This document shows, piece by piece, positions 49,671 through 61,854 of a stretch of DNA of 64,000 nt. Under the pieces are notes generated by a model that saw nothing but the letters and a program-made list of their open reading frames with translations, was not told where the DNA came from and ran no database searches. Every line of letters starts with the position of its first letter. Positions within the stretch are counted from its first letter, which is position 1. The stretch covers positions 1 to 64,000 of the forward strand of contig CAXARI010000122.1 in assembly GCA_963971225.1 (NCBI GenBank), given 5' to 3'. Source of the stretch: Melieria omissa. Lineage: Eukaryota; Arthropoda; Insecta; Diptera; Ulidiidae. The position numbers and the translations under genes are program-made.

Positions 49671-52600
49671 CACTCACCACTAAAGTGCTTATAGATTCCA
49701 AACGGTATGGGTTACGTTAATAAAAAACCCCTTAAAATGTAGCTAGAGACTGCAGCTTTATCAAATTAAATCAATAATTTGATTACTATTAGGCAATCAT
49801 GAACAGATCGATGCGCAAGAGTGACATTAAATGGCTGCCTACTGCAAAATCGATAAAATGCTTGTAAAATATGATGATTCTAGGTTTATAGAAAAAATAA
49901 TAACCTTAAAACCTAGCTGGAGTTTTGAGCTTTCATAAATGGGGTCAATCTTCTCGCTATCTCAAATAATGCAGGAGACTTTCGTTGTGGAAAAGTGATA
50001 TCGACCACATGATACATCTATATCAGGGGTGCCCAAAGTCTTCTTATGGAAAAGCAAAAACCAATACATTTAAAGTTGCCCAAAAAAATGCAAACAAATT
50101 AAATAATAATAAATAATTAATTGAATTAGTTGAAAGCACATTGTGCATTTCGCTTGACCCTTAAAATTATAAGTGAAAAAAATATAATGTTCCCATTTGT
50201 CATTGCCGAAAGGCCAACCAATCGCCAAAACAAAAACTACAACAACAAAAGCATCTAATTTTTTTTCATACATAGAATTTCTTGAGGAAACAAAACAAAA
50301 ATCCGCGCAGCCCCCACACGTGTTGCTTCGTTGCTGTCACAACAACGACTGATTGAAAGAATGCACCTCTGATCTATATAACCAATCAAATGCTTGTGGA
50401 ACCTAAGTACGCACAATCACTTTAATCAAAATGGCGTCAAAATTAAGCCAGAGTGACCACCTTTCAATAATTTGGTAAATAAAAAAATATCCCACCGGCA
50501 GCATGATCGAAATTATGGCTGTTAAATCTCGACCCGTTAACGGATTTTAATATTATTATGCCTTATTATTTAGCTACACTCGTATGCTTTCTATAATGGT
50601 ATCAATCATCCTTCTATACCCCAAGGTTCGAAAGCAAATCGATTTGGAACGGTGACTTTGAAAAAATTGCTACTTGGGTGCAACCACTAAAATGCTTGTC
50701 AACACCAAATGCATAAGTGCATATTAATAATTGACCCCTTAAAATTTAGCCAGAGTCTTATGCTTTCTATATTGGTCCCTAACTTTTCATTATCCTTCAG
50801 GAATAATGAGCATATCGATGCGCAAGGATAACATTGAAAAACTGCCTATTACAAAATACACACTCACCACTAAAGTGCTTATAGATTCCAAACGGTATGG
50901 GTTACGTTAATAAAAAACCCCTTAGAATGTAGCTAGAGATTGCAGCTTTATCAAATTAAATCAATAATTTGATTACTATTAGGCAATCATGAACAGATCG
51001 ATGCGCAAGAGTGACATTAAATGGCTGCCTACTGCAAAATCGATAAAATGCTTGTAAAATATGATGATTCTAGGTTTATAGAAAAAATAATAACCTTAAA
51101 ACCTAGCTGGAGTTTTGAGCTTTCATAAATGGGGTCAATCTTCTCGCTATCTCAGATAATGCAGGAGAATTTCGTTGTGGAAAAGTGATATCGACCACAT
51201 GATACATCTATATCAGGGGTGCCCAAAATCTTCTTATGGAAAAGCAAAATCCAATACATGTAAAGTTGCCCAAAAAAAATGCAAACAAATTATTTAATTA
51301 ATTAGTTGAAAGCACATTGTGCATTTCGCTTGACCCTTAAAATTATAAGTGAAAAAAATATAATGTTCCCATTTGTCATTGCCGAAAGGCCAACCAATCG
51401 CCAACACAAAACAGCATACACACAAAAACTACAACAACAAAAGCATCTAATTTGTTTTCATACATACAATCTCTTGAGGCAACAAAACAAAAATCCGCGC
51501 AGCCCCCACACGTGTTGCTTCGTTGCTGTCACAACAACGACTGATTGAAACAATGCACCTCTGATCTATATAACCAATCAATCACTTTAATCAAAATGGC
51601 GTCAAAATTAAGCCAGAGTGACCACCTTTCAATAATTTGGTAAATAAAAAAAATATCCCACCGGCAGCATGATCGAGATTATGGCTGTTAAATCTCGACC
51701 CGTTAACGGATTTTAATAATATTATGCCTTATTATTTAGCTAGACTCGTATGCTTTCTATAATGGTATCAATCATCCTTCTATACCCCAAGGTTCGAAAG
51801 CAAATCGATTTGGAACGGTGACTTTGAAAAAATTGCTACTTGGGTGCAACCACTAAAATGCTTGTCAACACCAAATGCATAAGTGCATATTAATAATTGA
51901 CCCCTTAAAATTTAGCCAGAGTCTTATGCTTTCTATATTGGTCCCTAACTTTTCATTATCCTTCAGGAATAATGAGCATATCGATGCGCAAGGATAACAT
52001 TGAAAAACTGCCTATTACAAAATACACACTCACCACTAAAGTGCTTATAGATTCCAAACGGTATGGGTTACATTAATAAAAAACCCCTTAAAATGTAGCT
52101 AGAGATTGCAGCTTTATCAAATTAAATCAATAATTTCATTACTAATCGGCAATCATGAACAATTCGATGCGCAAGAGTGACATTAAATGGCTGCCTACTG
52201 CAAAATCGATAAAATGCTTGTAAAATATGATGATTCTAGGTTTATAGAAAAAATATCAACCTTAAAACCTAGCTGGAGTTTTGAGCTTTCATAAATGGGG
52301 TCAATCTTCTCGCTATCTCAAATAATGCAGCAGAATTTCGTTGTGGAAAAGTGATATCGACCACATGATACATCTATATTAGGGGTGCCCAAAATATTCT
52401 TATGGAAAAGCAAAAACCAATACATGTAAAGTTGCCCAAAAATATGCAAACAAATTATTTAATTAATTGAATTAGTTGAAAGCACATTGTGCATTTCGCT
52501 TGACCCTTAAAATTATAAGTGAAAAAAATATAATGTTCCCATTTGTCATTGCCGAAAGGCCAACCAATCGCCAAAACAAAAACTACAACAACAAAAGCAT

Positions 52601-54405
52601 CTAATTTTTTTTCATACATAGAATTTCTTGAGGAAACAAAACAAAAATCCGCGCAGCCCCCACACGTGTTGCTTCGTTGCTGTCACAACAACGACTGATT
52701 GAAAGAATGCACCTCTGATCTATATAACCAATCAAATGCTTGTGGAACCTAAGTACGCACAATCACTTTAATCAAAATGGCGTCAAAATTAAGCCAGAGT
52801 GACCACCTTTCACCAATTTGGTAAATAAAAAAAATATCCCACCGGCAGCATGATCGAAATTATGGCTGTTAAATCTCGACCCGTTAACGGATTTTAATAT
52901 TATTATGCCTTATTATTTAGCTACACTCGTATGCTTTCTATAATGGTATCAATCATCCTTCTATACCCCAAGGTTCGAAAGCAAATCGATTTGGAACGGT
53001 GACTTTGAAAAAATTGCTACTTGGGTGCAACCACTAAAATGCTTGTCAACACCAAATGCATAAGTGCATATTAATAATTGACCCCTTAAAATTTAGCCAG
53101 AGTCTTATGCTTTCTATATTGGTCCCTAACTTTTCATTATCCTTCAGGAATAATGAGCATATCGATGCGCAAGGATAACATTGAAAAACTGCCGATTACA
53201 AAATACACACTCACCACTAAAGTGCTTATAGATTCCAAACGGTATGGGTTACGTTAATAAAAAACCCCTTAAAATGTAGCTAGAGATTGCAGCTTTATCA
53301 AATTAAATCAATAATTTGATTACTATTAGGCAATCATGAACAGATCGATGCGCAAGAGTGACATTAAATGGCTGCCTACTGCAAAATCGATAAAATGCTT
53401 GTAAAATATGATGATTCTAGGTTTATAGAAAAAATAATAACCTTAAAACCTAGCTGGAGTTTTGAGCTTTCATAAATGGGGTCAATCTTCTCGCTATCTC
53501 AAATAATGCAGGAGAATTTCGTTGTGGAAAAGTGATATCGACCACATGATACATCTATATCAGGGGTGCCCAAAGTCTTCTTATGGAAAAGCAAAAACCA
53601 ATACATTTAAAGTTGCCCAAAAAAATGCAAACAAATTAAATAGTAATAAATAATTAAATAATTAATTGAATTAGTTGAAAGCACATTGTGCATTTCGCTT
53701 GACCCTTAAAATTATAAGTGAAAAAAATATAATGTTCCCATTTGTCATTGCCGAAAGGCCAACCAATCGCCAAAACAAAAACTACAACAACAAAAGCATC
53801 TAATTTTTTTTCATACATAGAATTTCTTGAGGAAACAAAACAAAAATCCGCGCAGCCCCCACACGTGTTGCTTCGTTGCTGTCACAACAACGACTGATTG
53901 AAAGAATGCACCTCTGATCTATATAACCAATCAAATGCTTGTGGAACCTAAGTACGCACAATCACTTTAATCAAAATGGCGTCAAAATTAAGCCAGAGTG
54001 ACCACCTTTCAATAATTTGGTAAATAAAAAAATATCCCACCGGCAGCATGATCGAAATTATGGCTGTTAAATCTCGACCCGTTAACGGATGTTAATAATA
54101 TTATGCCTTATTATTTAGCTAGACTCGTATGCTTTCTATAATGGTATCAATCATCCTTCTATACCCCAAGGTTCGAAAGCAAATCGATTTGGAACGGTGA
54201 CTTTGAAAAAATTGCTACTTGGGTGCAACCACTAAAATGCTTGTCAACACCAAATGCATAAGTGCATATTAATAATTGACCCCTTAAAATTTAGCCAGAG
54301 TCTTATGCTTTCTATATTGGTCCCTAACTTTTCATTATCCTTCAGGAATAATGAGCATATCGATGCGCAAGGATAACATTGAAAAACTGCCTATTACAAA
54401 ATACA
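49671..54405. repeat. 4-unit higher-order repeat, copy 2 (units 35-38)
   Basis: Unit starts 49671, 50861, 52027 and 53208 equal copy 1 plus 4735. It shares the rare CTGCCGATTAC near 53190 with copy 1 (near 48455) but not with copy 3. It lacks the AACTGACATT variant that copies 1 and 3 share, which already shows exchange among the three copies. Confidence 0.9.
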
Positions 54406-57400
54406 CACTCACCACTAAAGTGCTTATAGATTCCAAACGGTATGGGTTACGTTAATAAAAAACCCCTTAAAATGTAGCTAGAGACTGCAGCTTTATCAAA
54501 TTAAATCAATAATTTGATTACTATTAGGCAATCATGAACAGATCGATGCGCAAGAGTGACATTAAATGGCTGCCTACTGCAAAATCGATAAAATGCTTGT
54601 AAAATATGATGATTCTAGGTTTATAGAAAAAATAATAACCTTAAAACCTAGCTGGAGTTTTGAGCTTTCATAAATGGGGTCAATCTTCTCGCTATCTCAA
54701 ATAATGCAGGAGACTTTCGTTGTGGAAAAGTGATATCGACCACATGATACATCTATATCAGGGGTGCCCAAAGTCTTCTTATGGAAAAGCAAAAACCAAT
54801 ACATTTAAAGTTGCCCAAAAAAATGCAAACAAATTAAATAATAATAAATAATTAATTGAATTAGTTGAAAGCACATTGTGCATTTCGCTTGACCCTTAAA
54901 ATTATAAGTGAAAAAAATATAATGTTCCCATTTGTCATTGCCGAAAGGCCAACCAATCGCCAAAACAAAAACTACAACAACAAAAGCATCTAATTTTTTT
55001 TCATACATAGAATTTCTTGAGGAAACAAAACAAAAATCCGCGCAGCCCCCACACGTGTTGCTTCGTTGCTGTCACAACAACGACTGATTGAAAGAATGCA
55101 CCTCTGATCTATATAACCAATCAAATGCTTGTGGAACCTAAGTACGCACAATCACTTTAATCAAAATGGCGTCAAAATTAAGCCAGAGTGACCACCTTTC
55201 AATAATTTGGTAAATAAAAAAATATCCCACCGGCAGCATGATCGAAATTATGGCTGTTAAATCTCGACCCGTTAACGGATTTTAATATTATTATGCCTTA
55301 TTATTTAGCTACACTCGTATGCTTTCTATAATGGTATCAATCATCCTTCTATACCCCAAGGTTCGAAAGCAAATCGATTTGGAACGGTGACTTTGAAAAA
55401 ATTGCTACTTGGGTGCAACCACTAAAATGCTTGTCAACACCAAATGCATAAGTGCATATTAATAATTGACCCCTTAAAATTTAGCCAGAGTCTTATGCTT
55501 TCTATATTGGTCCCTAACTTTTCATTATCCTTCAGGAATAATGAGCATATCGATGCGCAAGGATAACATTGAAAAACTGCCTATTACAAAATACACACTC
55601 ACCACTAAAGTGCTTATAGATTCCAAACGGTATGGGTTACGTTAATAAAAAACCCCTTAGAATGTAGCTAGAGATTGCAGCTTTATCAAATTAAATCAAT
55701 AATTTGATTACTATTAGGCAATCATGAACAGATCGATGCGCAAGAGTGACATTAAATGGCTGCCTACTGCAAAATCGATAAAATGCTTGTAAAATATGAT
55801 GATTCTAGGTTTATAGAAAAAATAATAACCTTAAAACCTAGCTGGAGTTTTGAGCTTTCATAAATGGGGTCAATCTTCTCGCTATCTCAGATAATGCAGG
55901 AGAATTTCGTTGTGGAAAAGTGATATCGACCACATGATACATCTATATCAGGGGTGCCCAAAATCTTCTTATGGAAAAGCAAAATCCAATACATGTAAAG
56001 TTGCCCAAAAAAAATGCAAACAAATTATTTAATTAATTAGTTGAAAGCACATTGTGCATTTCGCTTGACCCTTAAAATTATAAGTGAAAAAAATATAATG
56101 TTCCCATTTGTCATTGCCGAAAGGCCAACCAATCGCCAACACAAAACAGCATACAAACAAAAACTACAACAACAAAAGCATCTAATTTGTTTTCATACAT
56201 ACAATCTCTTGAGGCAACAAAACAAAAATCCGCGTAGCCCCCACACGTGTTGCTTCGTTGCTGTCACAACAACGACTGATTGAAACAATGCACCTCTGAT
56301 CTATATAACCAATCAATCACTTTAATCAAAATGGCGTCAAAATTAAGCCAGAGTGACCACCTTTCAATAATTTGGTAAATAAAAAAAATATCCCACCGGC
56401 AGCATGATCGAGATTATGGCTGTTAAATCTCGACCCGTTAACGGATTTTAATAATATTATGCCTTATTATTTAGCTAGACTCGTATGCTTTCTATAATGG
56501 TATCAATCATCCTTCTATACCCCAAGGTTCGAAAGCAAATCGATTTGGAACGGTGACTTTGAAAAAATTGCTACTTGGGTGCAACCACTAAAATGCTTGT
56601 CAACACCAAATGCATAAGTGCATATTAATAATTGACCCCTTAAAATTTAGCCAGAGTCTTATGCTTTCTATATTGGTCCCTAACTTTTCATTATCCTTCA
56701 GGAATAATGAGCATATCGATGCGCAAGGATAACATTGAAAAACTGCCTATTACAAAATACACACTCACCACTAAAGTGCTTATAGATTCCAAACGGTATG
56801 GGTTACATTAATAAAAAACCCCTTAAAATGTAGCTAGAGATTGCAGCTTTATCAAATTAAATCAATAATTTCATTACTAATCGGCAATCATGAACAATTC
56901 GATGCGCAAAACTGACATTAAATGGCTGCCTACTGCAAAATCGATAAAATGCTTGTAAAATATGATGATTCTAGGTTTATAGAAAAAATATCAACCTTAA
57001 AACCTAGCTGGAGTTTTGAGCTTTCATAAATGGGGTCAATCTTCTCGCTATCTCAAATAATGCAGCAGAATTTCGTTGTGGAAAAGTGATATCGACCACA
57101 TGATACATCTATATTAGGGGTGCCCAAAATATTCTTATGGAAAAGCAAAAACCAATACATGTAAAGTTGCCCAAAAATATGCAAACAAATTATTTAATTA
57201 ATTGAATTAGTTGAAAGCACATTGTGCATTTCGCTTGACCCTTAAAATTATAAGTGAAAAAAATATAATGTTCCCATTTGTCATTGCCGAAAGGCCAACC
57301 AATCGCCAAAACAAAAACTACAACAACAAAAGCATCTAATTTTTTTTCATACATAGAATTTCTTGAGGAAACAAAACAAAAATCCGCGCAGCCCCCACAC

Positions 57401-59140
57401 GTGTTGCTTCGTTGCTGTCACAACAACGACTGATTGAAAGAATGCACCTCTGATCTATATAACCAATCAAATGCTTGTGGAACCTAAGTACGCACAATCA
57501 CTTTAATCAAAATGGCGTCAAAATTAAGCCAGAGTGACCACCTTTCACCAATTTGGTAAATAAAAAAAATATCCCACCGGCAGCATGATCGAAATTATGG
57601 CTGTTAAATCTCGACCCGTTAACGGATTTTAATATTATTATGCCTTATTATTTAGCTACACTCGTATGCTTTCTATAATGGTATCAATCATCCTTCTATA
57701 CCCCAAGGTTCGAAAGCAAATCGATTTGGAACGGTGACTTTGAAAAAATTGCTACTTGGGTGCAACCACTAAAATGCTTGTCAACACCAAATGCATAAGT
57801 GCATATTAATAATTGACCCCTTGAAATTTAGCCAGAGTCTTATGCTTTCTATATTGGTCCCTAACTTTTCATTATCCTTCAGGAATAATGAGCATATCGA
57901 TGCGCAAGGATAACATTGAAAAACTGCCTATTACAAAATACACACTCACCACTAAAGTGCTTATAGATTCCAAACGGTATGGGTTACGTTAATAAAAAAC
58001 CCCTTAAAATGTAGCTAGAGATTGCAGCTTTATCAAATTAAATCAATAATTTGATTACTATTAGGCAATCATGAACAGATCGATGCGCAAGAGTGACATT
58101 AAATGGCTGCCTACTGCAAAATCGATAAAATGCTTGTAAAATATGATGATTCTAGGTTTATAGAAAAAATAATAACCTTAAAACCTAGCTGGAGTTTTGA
58201 GCTTTCATAAATGGGGTCAATCTTCTCGCTATCTCAAATAATGCAGGAGAATTTCGTTGTGGAAAAGTGATATCGACCACATGATACATCTATATCAGGG
58301 GTGCCCAAAGTCTTCTTATGGAAAAGCAAAAACCAATACATTTAAAGTTGCCCAAAAAAATGCAAACAAATTAAATAGTAATAAATAATTAAATAATTAA
58401 TTGAATTAGTTGAAAGCACATTGTGCATTTCGCTTGACCCTTAAAATTATAAGTGAAAAAAATATAATGTTCCCATTTGTCATTGCCGAAAGGCCAACCA
58501 ATCGCCAAAACAAAAACTACAACAACAAAAGCATCTAATTTTTTTTCATACATAGAATTTCTTGAGGAAACAAAACAAAAATCCGCGCAGCCCCCACACG
58601 TGTTGCTTCGTTGCTGTCACAACAACGACTGATTGAAAGAATGCACCTCTGATCTATATAACCAATCAAATGCTTGTGGAACCTAAGTACGCACAATCAC
58701 TTTAATCAAAATGGCGTCAAAATTAAGCCAGAGTGACCACCTTTCAATAATTTTGTAAATAAAAAAATATCCCACCGGCAGCATGATCGAAATTATGGCT
58801 GTTAAATCTCGACCCGTTAACGGATGTTAATAATATTATGCCTTATTATTTAGCTAGACTCGTATGCTTTCTATAATGGTATCAATCATCCTTCTATACC
58901 CCAAGGTTCGAAAGCAAATCGATTTGGAACGGTGACTTTGAAAAAATTGCTACTTGGGTGCAACCACTAAAATGCTTGTCAACACCAAATGCATAAGTGC
59001 ATATTAATAATTGACCCCTTGAAATTTAGCCAGAGTCTTATGCTTTCTATATTGGTCCCTAACTTTTCATTATCCTTCAGGAATAATGAGCATATCGATG
59101 CGCAAGGATAACATTGAAAAACTGCCTATTACAAAATACA
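54406..59140. repeat. 4-unit higher-order repeat, copy 3 (units 39-42)
   Basis: Unit starts 54406, 55596, 56762 and 57943 equal copy 2 plus 4735. Private changes include CATACAAACAAAAAC and CCGCGTAGCC in the transposon of unit 40, and ACCCCTTGAAATTTAG at the ends of units 41 and 42. Confidence 0.9.
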
Positions 59141-61382
59141 CACTCACCACTAAAGTGCTTATAGATTCCAAACGGTATGGGTTACGTTAATAAAAAACCC
59201 CTTAAAATGTAGCTAGAGATTGCAGCTTTATCAAATTAAATCAATAATTTGATTACTATTAGGCAATCATGAACAGATCGATGCGCAAGAGTGACATTAA
59301 ATGGCTGCCTACTGCAAAATCGATAAAATGCTTGTAAAATATGATGATTCTAGGTTTATAGAAAAAATAATAACCTTAAAACCTAGCTGGAGTTTTGAGC
59401 TTTCATAAATGGGGTCAATCTTCTCGCTATCTCAAATAATGCAGGAGAATTTCGTTGTGGAAAAGTGATATCGACCACATGATACATCTATATCAGGGGT
59501 GCCCAAAGTCTTCTTATGGAAAAGCAAAAACCAATACATTTAAAGTTGCCCAAAAAAATGCAAACAAATTAAATAGTAATAAATAATTAAATAATTAATT
59601 GAATTAGTTGAAAGCACATTGTGCATTTCGCTTGACCCTTAAAATTATAAGTGAAAAAAATATAATGTTCCCATTTGTCATTGCCGAAAGGCCAACCAAT
59701 CGCCAAAACAAAAACTACAACAACAAAAGCATCTAATTTTTTTTCATACATAGAATTTCTTGAGGAAACAAAACAAAAATCCGCGCAGCCCCCACACGTG
59801 TTGCTTCGTTGCTGTCACAACAACGACTGATTGAAAGAATGCACCTCTGATCTATATAACCAATCAAATGCTTGTGGAACCTAAGTACGCACAATCACTT
59901 TAATCAAAATGGCGTCAAAATTAAGCCAGAGTGACCACCTTTCAATAATTTGGTAAATAAAAAAATATCCCACCGGCAGCATGATCGAAATTATGGCTGT
60001 TAAATCTCGACCCGTTAACGGATGTTAATAATATTATGCCTTATTATTTAGCTAGACTCGTATGCTTTCTATAATGGTATCAATCATCCTTCTATACCCC
60101 AAGGTTCGAAAGCAAATCGATTTGGAACGGTGACTTTGAAAAAATTGCTACTTGGGTGCAACCACTAAAATGCTTGTCAACACCAAATGCATAAGTGCAT
60201 ATTAATAATTGACCCCTTAAAATTTAGCCAGAGTCTTATGCTTTCTATATTGGTCCCTAACTTTTCATTATCCTTCAGGAATAATGAGCATATCGATGCG
60301 CAAGGATAACATTGAAAAACTGCCTATTACAAAATACACACTCACCACTAAAGTGCTTATAGATTCCAAACGGTATGGGTTACGTTAATAAAAAACCCCT
60401 TAAAATGTAGCTAGAGACTGCAGCTTTATCAAATTAAATCAATAATTTGATTACTATTAGGCAATCATGAACAGATCGATGCGCAAGAGTGACATTAAAT
60501 GGCTGCCTACTGCAAAATCGATAAAATGCTTGTAAAATATGATGATTCTAGGTTTATAGAAAAAATAATAACCTTAAAACCTAGCTGGAGTTTTGAGCTT
60601 TCATAAATGGGGTCAATCTTCTCGCTATCTAAAATAATGCAGGAGAATTTCGTTGTGGAAAAGTGATATCGACCACATGATACATCTATATCAGGGGTGC
60701 CCAAAGTCTTCTTATGGAAAAGCAAAAACCAATACATTTAAACTTGCCCAAAAAAATGCAAACAAATTATTTAATTAATTGAATTAGTTGAAAGCACATT
60801 GTGCATTTCGCTTGACCCTTAAAATTATAAGTGAAAAAATATAATGTTCCCATTTGTCATTGCCGAAAGGCCAACCAATCGCCAAAACAAAAACTACAAC
60901 AACAAAAGCATCTAATTTTTTTTCATACATACAATTTCTTGAGGAAACAAAACAAAAATCCGCGCAGCCCCCACACGTGTTGCTTCGTTGCTGTCACAAC
61001 AACGACTGATTGAAAGAATGCACCTCTGATCTATATAACCAATCAAATGCTTGTGGAACCTAAGTACGCACAATCACTTTAATCAAAATGGCGTCAAAAT
61101 TAAGCCAGAGTGACCACCTTTCACCAATTTGGTAAATAAAAAAAATATCCCACCGGCAGCATGATCGAAATTATGGCTGTTAAATCTCGACCCGTTAACG
61201 GATTTTAATATTATTATGCCTTATTATTTAGCTACACTCGTATGCTTTCTATAATGGTATCAATCATCCTTCTATACCCCAAGGTTCGAAAGCAAATCGA
61301 TTTGGAACGGTGACTTTGAAAAAATTGCTACTTGGGTGCAACCACTAAAATGCTTGTCAACACCAAATGCATAAGTGCATAT
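59141..61382. repeat. Last satellite units 43-44, the second cut by an LTR element
   Basis: Unit 43 (59141-60338, 1198 bp) is nearly the same as unit 42, a single-unit duplication carrying AAATAGTAATAAAT and GGATGTTAATAAT. Unit 44 starts at 60339 and stops at GTGCATAT (61382), where the satellite would continue TAATAATTGACC. Its transposon combines features of several variants (TTTAAACTTGCCC with CATACAATTTC). Confidence 0.85.
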
Positions 61383-61489
61383 TGTTACGAATACTAAGTC
61401 TAGTGGGCTGTTGCGTATCTCTGGATTGTGTAATTTGAAAATAAAACACAGTTTCTTAAACGCAGACAATAAAATAAACCAACAGTCAC

Positions 61490-61495
61490 TTTATT
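61490..61495 (-). terminator. Polyadenylation signal AATAAA in the LTR
   Basis: The minus strand reads AATAAA about 118 bases downstream of the TATA box and about 107 bases before the outer LTR end. This is a plausible end-of-R signal for the element transcript. Confidence 0.5.
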
Positions 61496-61605
61496 ATTCA
61501 CAGTTTACACTTTACTGTTCGTACACCTAAGTATTTGCTTAATCACTTCGTGTGGCAACTTCACTTGTCAAAACCAGACTGACTCGCTGTACCGCATCTG
61601 GCCAC

Positions 61606-61613
61606 CTTTTATA
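61606..61613 (-). promoter_or_regulatory. TATA box of the LTR promoter
   Basis: The minus strand reads TATAAAAG, preceded (upstream, higher coordinates) by the tandem repeats of U3 and followed by the putative poly-A signal, in the order expected for U3-R-U5. The expected start would be some 25-30 bases downstream, near 61580. Confidence 0.6.
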
Positions 61614-61646
61614 CTCTGTCCGGCCGTCGCGCAGATCGTTCTCGTA

Positions 61647-61790
61647 CGTTGCCAGATTGGACTAGAAGTTTCCCTGATGACCGCGACCATCGTTGCCAGG
61701 TTGGGCTAAAAGTTACTATCGCGGCCGTCGTTGCCAGATTGGGTTAAAAATTACTATCGCGGCCGTCGTTGCCAGATTGGGTTATGGCAC
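61647..61790. repeat. 38-44 bp tandem repeats in LTR U3
   Basis: CGTTGCCAG(A/G)TTGG recurs at 61647, 61691, 61729 and 61767. The spacings are 44, 38 and 38, and the last copy is partial. Units end in ACTATCGCGGCCGT or a variant of it. They sit directly upstream of the TATA box, where enhancer-type repeats are common in LTR elements. Confidence 0.8.
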
Positions 61791-61843
61791 GGCACGGAGC
61801 GGCAGGGTTGCTTTGCACCGCGACAGACTGGCTCATCGTTACA

Positions 61844-61854
61844 CTGCCCACCAC
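61844..61854 (-). other. Polypurine tract next to the 3' LTR
   Basis: The minus strand reads GTGGTGGGCAG between the pol stop codon and the LTR terminus TGTAACG. This is the expected position for the plus-strand DNA primer of an LTR retrotransposon. It is not purely purine (one C and two Ts), so it is only a moderate match. Confidence 0.55.

Larger units (their letters stand above)
61383..61843 (-). repeat. 3' LTR of the gypsy-like element (461 bp)
   Basis: On the plus strand it begins TGTTACG and ends CGTTACA, giving TG...CA ends with a nearly perfect 7-bp inverted terminal repeat. Its outer edge abuts satellite sequence and its inner edge abuts the purine tract. Both edges are inferred from one LTR, since the partner is not in the window. 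Confidence 0.82.
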
